DNA of 8,456 nt from Flavobacteriaceae bacterium (lineage in GTDB: Bacteria > Bacteroidota > Bacteroidia > Flavobacteriales > Flavobacteriaceae), in the NCBI GenBank assembly GCA_016763715.1, contig JAESTG010000115.1:1-8456 (forward strand). Direction: 5' to 3'. A model generated the notes under the pieces. That model did no database searches, had not been told where the DNA came from, and worked only from the letters and a program-made list of their open reading frames with translations. Numbering within the stretch: the stretch's first letter is position 1; every line of letters begins with the position of its first letter. Positions 1 to 6,166 of this stretch are shown here, in pieces. The position numbers were made by a program, and so were the translations under genes.

Positions 1-807
1 TTTATCTTTCAACCCGCCGAGGAAGGTCCTCCTCCAGGGGAAGAAGGTGGAGCAAAAGTAATGATTGCTGAAGGAGTTTTAAAAAATCCAAATGTAGATG
101 CGATATTTGGGCTACACATAAATTCGGGTACACCAGTGGGAACCATCCGGTACAAAAGCGGAGGAACCATGGCTGCGGTAGAACGGTTTGTAATAAATGT
201 GCAAGGAAAGCAAACACATGGTTCGGCACCTTGGACTGGTGTGGATCCAATATTGATTTCAGCAAAAATAATTGATGGTTTCCAAACCATTATTAGTAGG
301 GAATCACCTTTGGTGCAAGAGGCTGCTGTAATCACGATCGGTAAAATTACCAGTGGAATTCGATTCAACATTATTCCAGAAAGCGCAGAAATGATTGGAA
401 CTGTAAGAACCTTAGATCCAAATATGAGGGAGTTGATTATTCGAAGAATGAATGAAATGGCGCGCGACATTGCTAAAGCATATGGAGGAACGGCAACCAT
501 TGAATGGCAAAACAATACGGTGATTACTTATAATGACCCAGCATTAACCGCTCAAATGGTGCCTACTTTAGAAGCCATGGCAGGTAAGGAAAATGTAAAA
601 ATCATGAAGGCCACGACTGGTGGAGAGGACTTTTCCTATTTTCAGGAAGTAGTGCCTGGGTTTTATTTCTTTTTAGGGGGAATGACACCAGGTAATACTG
701 AAGTCTTCCCCCATCACACACCCGATTTTAAAATTGGTGATGCGGGATTACTTTTGGGTGTAAAAGTAATGACTCAAGTGGCATTGGATTATCTCAACGC
801 ACAATAA
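1..807 (+). CDS. M20D-family metal-dependent amidohydrolase, C-terminal part (5' end outside window)
   Basis: The reading frame is open from base 1, so this is the last 268 residues of a longer protein; family members are usually about 400-430 residues, so the N-terminal part with the first metal ligands is missing. Visible family marks are QPAEEG at residues 4-9, holding the catalytic/metal Glu pair, and GLH at 37-39, a metal-binding His. The small lid/dimerisation domain includes GKQTHGSAPW. Further marks are TTGGEDFSYF from 205 and HHTPDF near 238, with the last metal His. Such enzymes hydrolyse N-acyl or N-aminoacyl amide bonds (hippurate, N-acetyl amino acids, IAA conjugates) using two divalent metals. 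The exact substrate cannot be read from this part. Many Bacteroidota homologues are exported, but the N-terminus is not visible here. The downstream gene begins 58 bp later on the same strand. The first in-frame ATG at base 61 is internal, because conserved catalytic residues lie upstream of it. Confidence 0.93.
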   Translation, partial: FIFQPAEEGPPPGEEGGAKVMIAEGVLKNPNVDAIFGLHINSGTPVGTIRYKSGGTMAAVERFVINVQGKQTHGSAPWTGVDPILISAKIIDGFQTIISRESPLVQEAAVITIGKITSGIRFNIIPESAEMIGTVRTLDPNMRELIIRRMNEMARDIAKAYGGTATIEWQNNTVITYNDPALTAQMVPTLEAMAGKENVKIMKATTGGEDFSYFQEVVPGFYFFLGGMTPGNTEVFPHHTPDFKIGDAGLLLGVKVMTQVALDYLNAQ

Positions 808-865
808 TTCTTTAAATAGTAAAAAACGGCTTTAAAACATATCATATCCTCCAAATAATTATTGC

Positions 866-2419
866 ATGGACACTATAATAGACTTTATCTCAAACATCCC
901 TTGGTGGGCATGGATTTTAATTGTTCTCACCATCTTAGCCTTGAGAGATATTATTCAACGACGTCATACCATAAGTCATAACTTTCCTCTTCTAGGACAT
1001 ATTCGGTATTTATTTGAAAGTATTGGACCTGAAATACGTCAATACTTTGTCGCAAATAACCGAGAAGAGTTACCATTTAATCGCATTGAGCGGGGGTGGA
1101 TATACGCTTCAGCAAAAAAAGAAAATAACTACGAAGGATTTGGAACGGATCGAGATATTTACGCGCATCAACATATTTTCATCAATAATGCCATGATGCC
1201 TTATCAAATTGACAAGGACCATCCAAATACTTTAGATAAGACGTTTTTACCCTGTGCTAAGGTTATAGGGGCATATAATAAACGGCTTAAGCTATACAGG
1301 CCTGCTTCTATTATTAATGTATCTGCCATGAGCTTTGGTTCTTTATCGGCCAAGGCTGTTGAGTCCCTGAATAAAGGTGTTCAAATTGCTGGCGCTTATC
1401 ACAATACAGGTGAAGGCGGTTTATCTCCTTACCACAGTAATGGTGGTGATGTTATTTTTCACTTCGGAACTGGTTACTTTGGAGTACGCGCTGCAGACGG
1501 GGGGTTCTCGATGGAAAAATTAAAAGCATTGATGAAAGAAAACCCTTTCATAAAAGCCATAGAAATAAAGCTATCCCAAGGAGCTAAGCCAGGGAAAGGC
1601 GGAGTTTTACCTGGAGCTAAAATCACCAAAGAAATTGCAGGAATTAGAGGTGTTGAAGTTGGTAAAGATGTACTCTCACCACCAAATCACAAAGCATTTT
1701 CCAATGTCCCAGAAATGATGAAATTCATAGAAGAGATTGCAGAAGCTACTGGTTTACCAGTCGGAATAAAAGCAGCAATAGGGAAATTAGAACAATGGGA
1801 AACACTTGCAGATATCATGCTTGAAACAGGCAAAGGTCCCGATTTTATTACTGTAGATGGTGGAGAAGGTGGTACTGGAGCTGCTCCACCAAGTTTTGCT
1901 GATCATGTATCACTGCCTTGGGTATACGGATTTAGTGACTTGTACAGAATGTTTCAGAAAAAAGGGCTTACAGAGCGTATTGTATTTATTGGAAGTGGGA
2001 AGCTTGGCTTTCCAGCAAAAGCAGCAATGGCATTTTCCATGGGAGTAGATTGTATTAATGTGGCTCGTGAAGCCATGATGAGCATTGGTTGTATTCAAGC
2101 TCAAATATGTCATACCAATCGTTGCCCAAGTGGGGTGGCAACTCAAAGCAAGTGGTTGCAAAACGGGATAGACATTCCTTTAAAGAGCGAACGTTTGGCT
2201 CAATACTTTAAGACATTCCGAAAAGAATTTATAGAGATTACACATGCTGCAGGTTATGAGCACCCTTGTCAGTTTCAGATGAAAGACATTGATATAAACG
2301 TGGACGACCATAACCTCTCTAAAGAACTAGACAAGACTTATTGTTATGAAAAAGACCCTGTGCCATTCACCAATATGCAAGAACTCAAGGATTGTATGTA
2401 TTTGGGAGGAAATAAATAA
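866..2419 (+). CDS. Membrane-anchored FMN-binding glutamate synthase family protein
   Basis: This 517-residue protein matches the synthase (GltB central/FMN) domain of glutamate synthase, without the N-terminal glutamine amidotransferase domain or the C-terminal GXGXG domain of the full enzyme. Residues about 12-27 form one membrane helix (WWAWILIVLTILAL) followed by basic residues, so the catalytic part probably faces the cytoplasm. The FMN-barrel signatures are SAMSFGSLS (153-161), AGAYHNTGEGG, GAKPGKGG, LSPPNHKAFSN and DGGEGGTGAAP (331-341). Cys409, Cys415 and Cys420 in CIQAQICHTNRCPSGVATQ correspond to the 3Fe-4S ligands of glutamate synthase. The family is widespread in Bacteroidota and Proteobacteria as stand-alone genes and is usually annotated only as glutamate synthase-related. 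Without the amidotransferase domain, glutamine-dependent glutamate synthesis by itself is unlikely, and the true substrate is unknown. The ATG at 866 places the membrane helix at the N-terminus. No clear promoter was seen in the 58-bp gap, so it may be co-transcribed with the amidohydrolase gene. Confidence 0.93.
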   Translation: MDTIIDFISNIPWWAWILIVLTILALRDIIQRRHTISHNFPLLGHIRYLFESIGPEIRQYFVANNREELPFNRIERGWIYASAKKENNYEGFGTDRDIYAHQHIFINNAMMPYQIDKDHPNTLDKTFLPCAKVIGAYNKRLKLYRPASIINVSAMSFGSLSAKAVESLNKGVQIAGAYHNTGEGGLSPYHSNGGDVIFHFGTGYFGVRAADGGFSMEKLKALMKENPFIKAIEIKLSQGAKPGKGGVLPGAKITKEIAGIRGVEVGKDVLSPPNHKAFSNVPEMMKFIEEIAEATGLPVGIKAAIGKLEQWETLADIMLETGKGPDFITVDGGEGGTGAAPPSFADHVSLPWVYGFSDLYRMFQKKGLTERIVFIGSGKLGFPAKAAMAFSMGVDCINVAREAMMSIGCIQAQICHTNRCPSGVATQSKWLQNGIDIPLKSERLAQYFKTFRKEFIEITHAAGYEHPCQFQMKDIDINVDDHNLSKELDKTYCYEKDPVPFTNMQELKDCMYLGGNK

Positions 2420-2516
2420 TTGAATTAGTTTATATTATACGAAATATCCCTTAAAAATTAATCATTTTCAAATTCTAGCGACAAGAATAGATACTACTTT
2501 CTATAAACCAACGTTA

Positions 2517-2548
2517 TTTGTAAAGTTTATTAAAACACGCTATGTTTG
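2517..2548 (+). promoter_or_regulatory. Bacteroidota-type sigma promoter for the 2567-3091 gene
   Basis: TTTG at 2517-2520 and TATGTTTG (consensus TAnnTTTG) at 2541-2548 are separated by 20 bp, which is the arrangement described for the primary sigma factor of Bacteroidota. Transcription would begin around 2553-2557, just upstream of the ATG at 2567. It supports that ATG over the in-frame TTG at 2546, which lies inside the -7 box. No transcript evidence is available. Confidence 0.72.
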
Positions 2549-2566
2549 CCTAAATTCATACTACTT

Positions 2567-3091
2567 ATGGAAGAAATGACCCAAATTCTTAGTTATGTTG
2601 CCTACCTTTTACCAGCTATTGTCGTTGGAATTATCACTTACTATTTTTTTAAAGGACATATTGCGAATGAAGAAGGGAGACGACGGTATTTGGTTCAGAA
2701 GGAAGCACAGAACAAAATACTCCCCATGCGTATGCAGGCATACGAAAGACTTTCATTGTTATTGGAACGCATTGATCCCAATAAATTATTGATTAGAGTA
2801 AAGCCTTTCGCCGATGATGTTGAAAAATACGAAGCCCTTCTTATTCAAAATATTGAGCAAGAATTTGAGCACAATATCACCCAACAAATATACGTATCAA
2901 CCGAATGCTGGAATTTGATTAATGCAGCCAAAAATGCAACTATCCACATTATTAGACAAGGAATAATGCATGAGAAATCTGGTACTGCTGATGGAGTTAG
3001 AGAATACTTACTCCGAAATTTCATGGAGGAAATAACACCTTCTCAAAAAGCGCTTGCATATATTAAAAAAGAAGTATCTGAGTTATTTTAA
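2567..3091 (+). CDS. Uncharacterised small membrane-anchored protein, conserved Bacteroidota type
   Basis: The 174-residue product begins with a short N-terminus and one hydrophobic helix at about residues 6-28 (ILSYVAYLLPAIVVGIITYY). A charged, mostly helical cytoplasm-type domain follows. Landmarks are the EEGRRR stretch, the segment KILPMRMQAYERLSLLLERI and a helical tail ending in KKEVSELF. From memory, proteins with this layout (helix, then ILPMRLQAYERL..LLERI) are common uncharacterised single-copy genes in Flavobacteriia; no function is known to me. The ATG at 2567 is chosen because a good promoter ends at 2548. The in-frame TTG at 2546 would add seven residues and would lie upstream of the expected transcription start. 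The gene stands alone: the upstream gap is 147 bp, and the downstream gene is convergent with overlapping stop codons. Confidence 0.85.
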   Translation: MEEMTQILSYVAYLLPAIVVGIITYYFFKGHIANEEGRRRYLVQKEAQNKILPMRMQAYERLSLLLERIDPNKLLIRVKPFADDVEKYEALLIQNIEQEFEHNITQQIYVSTECWNLINAAKNATIHIIRQGIMHEKSGTADGVREYLLRNFMEEITPSQKALAYIKKEVSELF

Positions 3092-3723
3092 GGAACAAAT
3101 AAATTGTTGCGAATAGCATATAGAATGAGTCCTATTCTGTTTTTAATATTCAATTTTTCATAGAGGGAGTCCCTATAGCCTTCGATAGTTTTGGGGCTTA
3201 GAAACATAACTTCGGCTATTTCTTTATAGGTCATTTCGGTGCAAGCGTGCTTTATAAATTCTAACTCTCGCTCCTTTAATGTTTCTCCTGAAGGGGATTT
3301 TGCCAAGCTTCCTACCAACAATTTTGCTATAGTATTAGTATGATAATACCCATGAAGCATCACTTGCTCTAACGCTTCCTGTAAAACTTCTTTTTCAGTA
3401 TCTTTCATTAAATACCCTTTCGCTCCCGCTCGAAGCATTCCTAAAATAATATCTTCATCCACCTCTACGGATAAGGCTAGCACATTGATATCAGGATACG
3501 TTTCCGTAATAGTTTTTGTCGCCACAATCCCATTAATAATAGGCATATTAATATCCATTAGAATAATATTTGGAACGTTATTCGCATACTTCAACTTATC
3601 AAGCAATTCCTTTCCGTTCTTACAGAGATATAAGGTTTCAAACCCTTCAAAACCATTTACCAATTCCTGAATGGCCTGCGCCAACAAAATATGATCATCC
3701 ACAATTACAACCGTATGTGCCAT
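3088..3723 (-). CDS. NarL/LuxR-family response regulator transcription factor
   Basis: This 211-residue protein has the full two-domain layout. The receiver domain (about 4-122) has acidic residues Asp9 and Asp10, the phosphoacceptor Asp57 in LMDINMP, Ser85, and Lys107 in GYLMKDTE, so all canonical phosphorylation residues are present. The C-terminal LuxR-type helix-turn-helix (about 148-208) contains LKERELEFI, TYKEIAEVMFLSPKTIEGYRD and the KLNIKNR segment. It should be phosphorylated by the histidine kinase encoded 33 bp upstream and bind DNA as a dimer. It is the last gene of the leftward unit. The C-rich direct repeat in the divergent control region at 6021-6053 is a possible, unproven target. 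Its TAA stop (3090-3088) overlaps the TAA of the convergent gene. Confidence 0.95.
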   Translation of the reverse strand: MAHTVVIVDDHILLAQAIQELVNGFEGFETLYLCKNGKELLDKLKYANNVPNIILMDINMPIINGIVATKTITETYPDINVLALSVEVDEDIILGMLRAGAKGYLMKDTEKEVLQEALEQVMLHGYYHTNTIAKLLVGSLAKSPSGETLKERELEFIKHACTEMTYKEIAEVMFLSPKTIEGYRDSLYEKLNIKNRIGLILYAIRNNLFVP

Positions 3724-3756
3724 ACACTATATATTTATTGAGGGGATATACTATTT

Positions 3757-4509
3757 CTAAAAAGGATATACCAAGGTAAGGCTTGTTCCTTTATGTTCTT
3801 CTGAATTAATCTCTAAATGTGCATTAATTAAACGAGCCCGTGTTTTCATATTTTTTAGGCCGATACCGCTATAGGTTTCAGCATTCATAAAACCAATACC
3901 ATTGTCCTTTGCAGTTATAGAAAGTTTCGTTTCAGTGAAATTAATGTTTACATCCAAATGTGTTGCTTGGGAGTGTTTGATCGTATTTGAAAAAAACTCT
4001 TGTAAGATTCTGAAAATAATAATTTGATCTTGGTTACCAACATGGCGCCTCTCTCCAGTAACCGTAAGAGTAGCTTCTATAAAACGGAGCCGATTGAAAC
4101 GATCTATTTCCATAGTCACCGCTTCTTTTAGGCTCAATTTCTTTAATGCTTCTGGATTGATAATTTTAGAAAGCAATCGAAGTTCATCCAAACCTTCACC
4201 AATAAGCTTGGCGGCCTGCTTTATTTTCTCGGGATTATCACCTGCATTTTGCGCCTTTACTTTTGCAAGAGTCATTATTTGACCAATATTATCATGAAGC
4301 TCCCAACTAATATGGCGCAAAGTCTCCTCTCGAATCTCAATTTGGGATTCAGCGAGTTCGCGTTCAAAGTCCTTTTTTGCCATTTCCTGATCTCGAATTA
4401 GCTTATTTTTCCTTTTAAGAAAAACAAAAACGAGGAGTACTATAAACATACCCGAAATGAGTAATATAACAATGAAAACTATTAACTCTTCTCCTGGTTT
4501 CGACTCCAT
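3757..4509 (-). CDS. Sensor histidine kinase, HisKA_3/NarX-DegS type, with one membrane helix and no sensor domain
   Basis: The 250-residue protein starts with about eight residues, then a single membrane helix (about 9-31), then a charged, probably coiled-coil linker (32-64). The dimerisation/phosphotransfer domain contains WELHDNIGQ with His72 as the phosphoacceptor, typical of the HisKA_3 family that pairs with NarL-type regulators. The HATPase domain shows the N box (Gln170-Glu171, Asn175, Lys178-His179), the G1 box DNGIGF (202-207), and GIGLKNM (215-221). No periplasmic, PAS, GAF or TPR sensor domain is present, so input must come from a partner. The upstream seven-helix membrane protein gene overlaps it by 28 bp, which suggests translational coupling and a physical complex. 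Downstream, after 33 bp, lies the response regulator. Confidence 0.94.
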   Translation of the reverse strand: MESKPGEELIVFIVILLISGMFIVLLVFVFLKRKNKLIRDQEMAKKDFERELAESQIEIREETLRHISWELHDNIGQIMTLAKVKAQNAGDNPEKIKQAAKLIGEGLDELRLLSKIINPEALKKLSLKEAVTMEIDRFNRLRFIEATLTVTGERRHVGNQDQIIIFRILQEFFSNTIKHSQATHLDVNINFTETKLSITAKDNGIGFMNAETYSGIGLKNMKTRARLINAHLEINSEEHKGTSLTLVYPF

Positions 4510-5153
4510 AAAAATCCTATTATTAAAGAGATACGCAATATTATAGTCATAATAATATTCAACTCAAACATGTACAAATATTCAGGGTTATTTGTATAAA
4601 CATTTTTCTTTACCACGAAAGGAACTTTTGCTAAGAAATAGAAAAAATAACCAACACCTACCCAAAAAATAAAATTTCGCTCCAATGCGACCAACTTTTC
4701 GGAATTCAAAACTTCATAAAAATAGAATAGAACACTTATTAAAACTGTAATTCCTCCTACAACATATGGCCATACTTGGTATTCTTTGTGATAATCAAAA
4801 TTCAGAAATAATAAATCCACAAAAACTAAAAGTATGTAAACACCAAACATATACTTTATAAAGAGCTGAAATCGTCTACTACTAATATGGGAATGGAAAA
4901 TATAAAATAAACTTGCAAAAGAAATAATATAAGAAATATTAAAAATCAAAGCATTGCTACCGCCGCCCCATGTCCTTCCATAAAAGAGAGAAAGAAAGTC
5001 ACTTAATGCAAAATACGCAAAGGCCAAAATAAAAAGGCGTAAAGATAAAATTCTGAACTTCTTATATTGACATAAGCCTACAATTCCAGTTAGCAGAAAT
5101 AAGTAATTAGTCCATAGCTGACCTCTAAATATGTTATCTAAAATTATTTCCAT
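4482..5153 (-). CDS. Seven-helix integral membrane protein, probable sensory partner of the kinase
   Basis: The 223-residue product is hydrophobic almost throughout, with seven likely membrane helices at about 13-28, 35-57, 67-86, 98-119, 128-149, 160-179 and 195-216. It ends in a short charged tail (SRNQEKS). It has no catalytic motif and no large loop. The layout recalls the 7TM modules fused to kinases in 7TMR-type receptors, but here the module is a separate gene directly before a kinase without sensor domain. The last 28 bp of its frame overlap the start of the kinase gene, and the lipoprotein gene stops only 6 bp before its ATG. I infer that it senses or relays an envelope signal to the kinase. 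I do not recognise a named family, and transport or a structural role remains possible. Confidence 0.85.
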   Translation of the reverse strand: MEIILDNIFRGQLWTNYLFLLTGIVGLCQYKKFRILSLRLFILAFAYFALSDFLSLFYGRTWGGGSNALIFNISYIISFASLFYIFHSHISSRRFQLFIKYMFGVYILLVFVDLLFLNFDYHKEYQVWPYVVGGITVLISVLFYFYEVLNSEKLVALERNFIFWVGVGYFFYFLAKVPFVVKKNVYTNNPEYLYMFELNIIMTIILRISLIIGFLWSRNQEKS

Positions 5154-5159
5154 GAACTT

Positions 5160-5894
5160 TTAGTTATCACCATTAGTTTTAGGAGGCATATTATTTAAAT
5201 CATTACCTAAAATACTGGTGCCGTCATCCTCCCCTCCTACTGACATGATGGATTCTGTCCTAGAAATTCCAACTTTTACATTGCCCGCAACTTGTTTTAC
5301 CCCAAAAGGGTAATACAAAAATTCTAGCGGCTTAAACTCTCCAATATATTTATTCTTCCAAGTAGTATCCTTTGGCTTTATATAAAACGCTTTATGCTTC
5401 TCAATTTCATCCCCTAAGATACTATCTACCCTAATGGTGGCTGCAAAATACAAAGTATTTCTACTTCTATAATCTCCAATTCGTCGAGGATTAGAATTCT
5501 CCGCGACTGATTCACTTGTTGAACTCTTTTCTGGGTATAATAAAGCATCTTCTGTTCCAAGTCTTGCAAATACAATATGTACTCCAGAAATTTCTTCTCC
5601 ATTTTTACGTTCTAGTTCATTCAAAAATTCAACGTACAGTCGCAACCTTTCCATAGAAATCCATGCAGATTCTGTAGGTAAATAATCCGAATCTGAAGCT
5701 TTCCCATTAGCTTGCATGACTTTGTTTCTATTTATTTTTATTAGCGAATTTAAACCATCATTATATGCCAAATACATTTCCTTGGCTTTCGCATGAGAAA
5801 GACTCATTCCAGAATCTTCATACTCCTTAAATACACTACAAGAGCTTATTGTGCATATAAAAATTAAGATAATAATTAATTTATTCGGCTTCAT
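5160..5894 (-). CDS. Uncharacterised lipoprotein heading the two-component operon
   Basis: The 244-residue product begins with a lipoprotein signal: basic start MKPNK, hydrophobic core 6-16, and lipobox Ile16-Ser17-Ser18-Cys19, with Cys19 expected to be lipidated. The mature part has a helical region (about 31-65), then SAWISMERLRLYVEFL (76-91), then beta-type segments such as ISGVHIVFARLG and RNTLYFAATIRV. The SAWIS...SGVHIVFAR...TLYFAAT pattern resembles an uncharacterised Bacteroidota family I remember only by pattern, with no known function. A low-complexity Ser/Glu stretch (SSTSESVAENS) lies mid-protein, and the tail is Gly/Asp/Asn-rich. No obvious acidic surface-export signal follows Cys19, so retention in the periplasmic space is possible. 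It is the first gene of a tight operon with the seven-helix protein, kinase and response regulator, which suggests a ligand-binding or accessory sensing role. Confidence 0.85.
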   Translation of the reverse strand: MKPNKLIIILIFICTISSCSVFKEYEDSGMSLSHAKAKEMYLAYNDGLNSLIKINRNKVMQANGKASDSDYLPTESAWISMERLRLYVEFLNELERKNGEEISGVHIVFARLGTEDALLYPEKSSTSESVAENSNPRRIGDYRSRNTLYFAATIRVDSILGDEIEKHKAFYIKPKDTTWKNKYIGEFKPLEFLYYPFGVKQVAGNVKVGISRTESIMSVGGEDDGTSILGNDLNNMPPKTNGDN

Positions 5895-5917
5895 AATTTC
5901 TGAATTTTAAGTTTCAA

Positions 5918-5944
5918 CAAATGTAACGGCATACTCTGGGGCAA
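5918..5944 (-). promoter_or_regulatory. Probable promoter of the lipoprotein-7TM-kinase-regulator operon
   Basis: On the minus strand, 5925-5918 reads TACATTTG, a perfect TAnnTTTG -7 box of Bacteroidota. A TTG upstream (5944-5942) lies 16 bp away, shorter than the usual 19-21 bp, so the -33 element is weak or absent and activation by a regulator is plausible. Transcription would start near 5911, leaving a leader of about 17 nt before the ATG at 5894. Confidence 0.55.
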
Positions 5945-6020
5945 CATAGGGGCTTCCCCCCCTTTCCAACAAGGGTGCCCAACCCAAAAATATCGGTGTT
6001 CACCTCGTACATAAAATGGG

Positions 6021-6053
6021 AACCACCCCTTCATTAACCGCTAACAACCCCTT
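6021..6053 (+). repeat. Direct repeat AACMACCCCTT, two copies 22 bp apart
   Basis: AACCACCCCTT at 6021-6031 and AACAACCCCTT at 6043-6053 agree at 10 of 11 positions and start 22 bp apart, about two turns of the helix. A related inverted stretch, AACAAGGGTG (reverse complement CACCCTTGTT), lies at 5968-5977. The position between divergent operons fits an operator for a dimeric regulator, possibly the response regulator encoded to the left. That assignment is inference. Confidence 0.4.
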
Positions 6054-6078
6054 GACTAGCAGATGGTTAAAATACAAC

Positions 6079-6107
6079 TTTGTCACTATTATTTCGAAAT
6101 AAGTTAA
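6079..6107 (+). promoter_or_regulatory. Weak candidate promoter for the 6167-7949 operon
   Basis: TTTG at 6079-6082 is followed after 17 bp by TAAGTTAA (6100-6107), which matches TAnnTTTG only in TA and the first TT. No exact -7 box was found between the repeat and the ATG at 6167. A poor core promoter placed just downstream of the direct repeat would fit a promoter that needs an activator, but the match is weak. Confidence 0.22.
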
Positions 6108-6166
6108 AAACAGGCGAAAACTGAAAAGCCCATACAAACAGAGTAGGTATTCTTAAAAAAGAAATT

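Larger units (their letters stand above)
5895..6166. other. Divergent intergenic control region with a C-rich patch
   Basis: This 272-bp gap separates the leftward signalling operon from the rightward two-gene unit. Nearest the lipoprotein gene is a -7 box. From about 5949 to 6055 the plus strand is unusually C-rich for this AT-rich window, with short self-complementary pieces: GGGG-CTT-CCCC at 5949-5959 and CCCTT (5960-5964) pairing with AAGGG (5971-5975). It also holds a near-perfect direct repeat (6021-6053). The right third (6060-6166) is AT-rich and leads into an A-rich ribosome entry region before the ATG at 6167. Only short open frames are present, none convincing. Confidence 0.6.

Noticed and set aside
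9..515. Long minus-strand open frame opposite the amidohydrolase
   Set aside because: The plus strand here encodes a clear, conserved enzyme; the antisense frame shows no domain and is a shadow.
749..756. TACTTTTG, a perfect -7 box match that could serve the glutamate-synthase-like gene
   Set aside because: It lies inside the amidohydrolase coding region with no TTG at proper spacing upstream (nearest is 12 bp away) and is about 100 bp from the ATG, so a chance match is likely.
1910..2161. Minus-strand and other-frame open frames within the glutamate-synthase-like gene
   Set aside because: They overlap the strongly conserved FMN and Fe-S motifs of the real gene and have no features of their own.
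5949..5985. Possible rho-independent terminator or riboswitch in the C-rich patch
   Set aside because: Stems are only four or five base pairs, mutually exclusive and lack a T tail; the patch also lies upstream of the predicted start for the left operon.
6016..6102. Small open frame of 28 codons starting at ATG 6016 in the divergent region
   Set aside because: It overlaps the C-rich repeat and the only promoter candidate, has no A-rich start context and shows no recognisable motif, so it is best read as chance.
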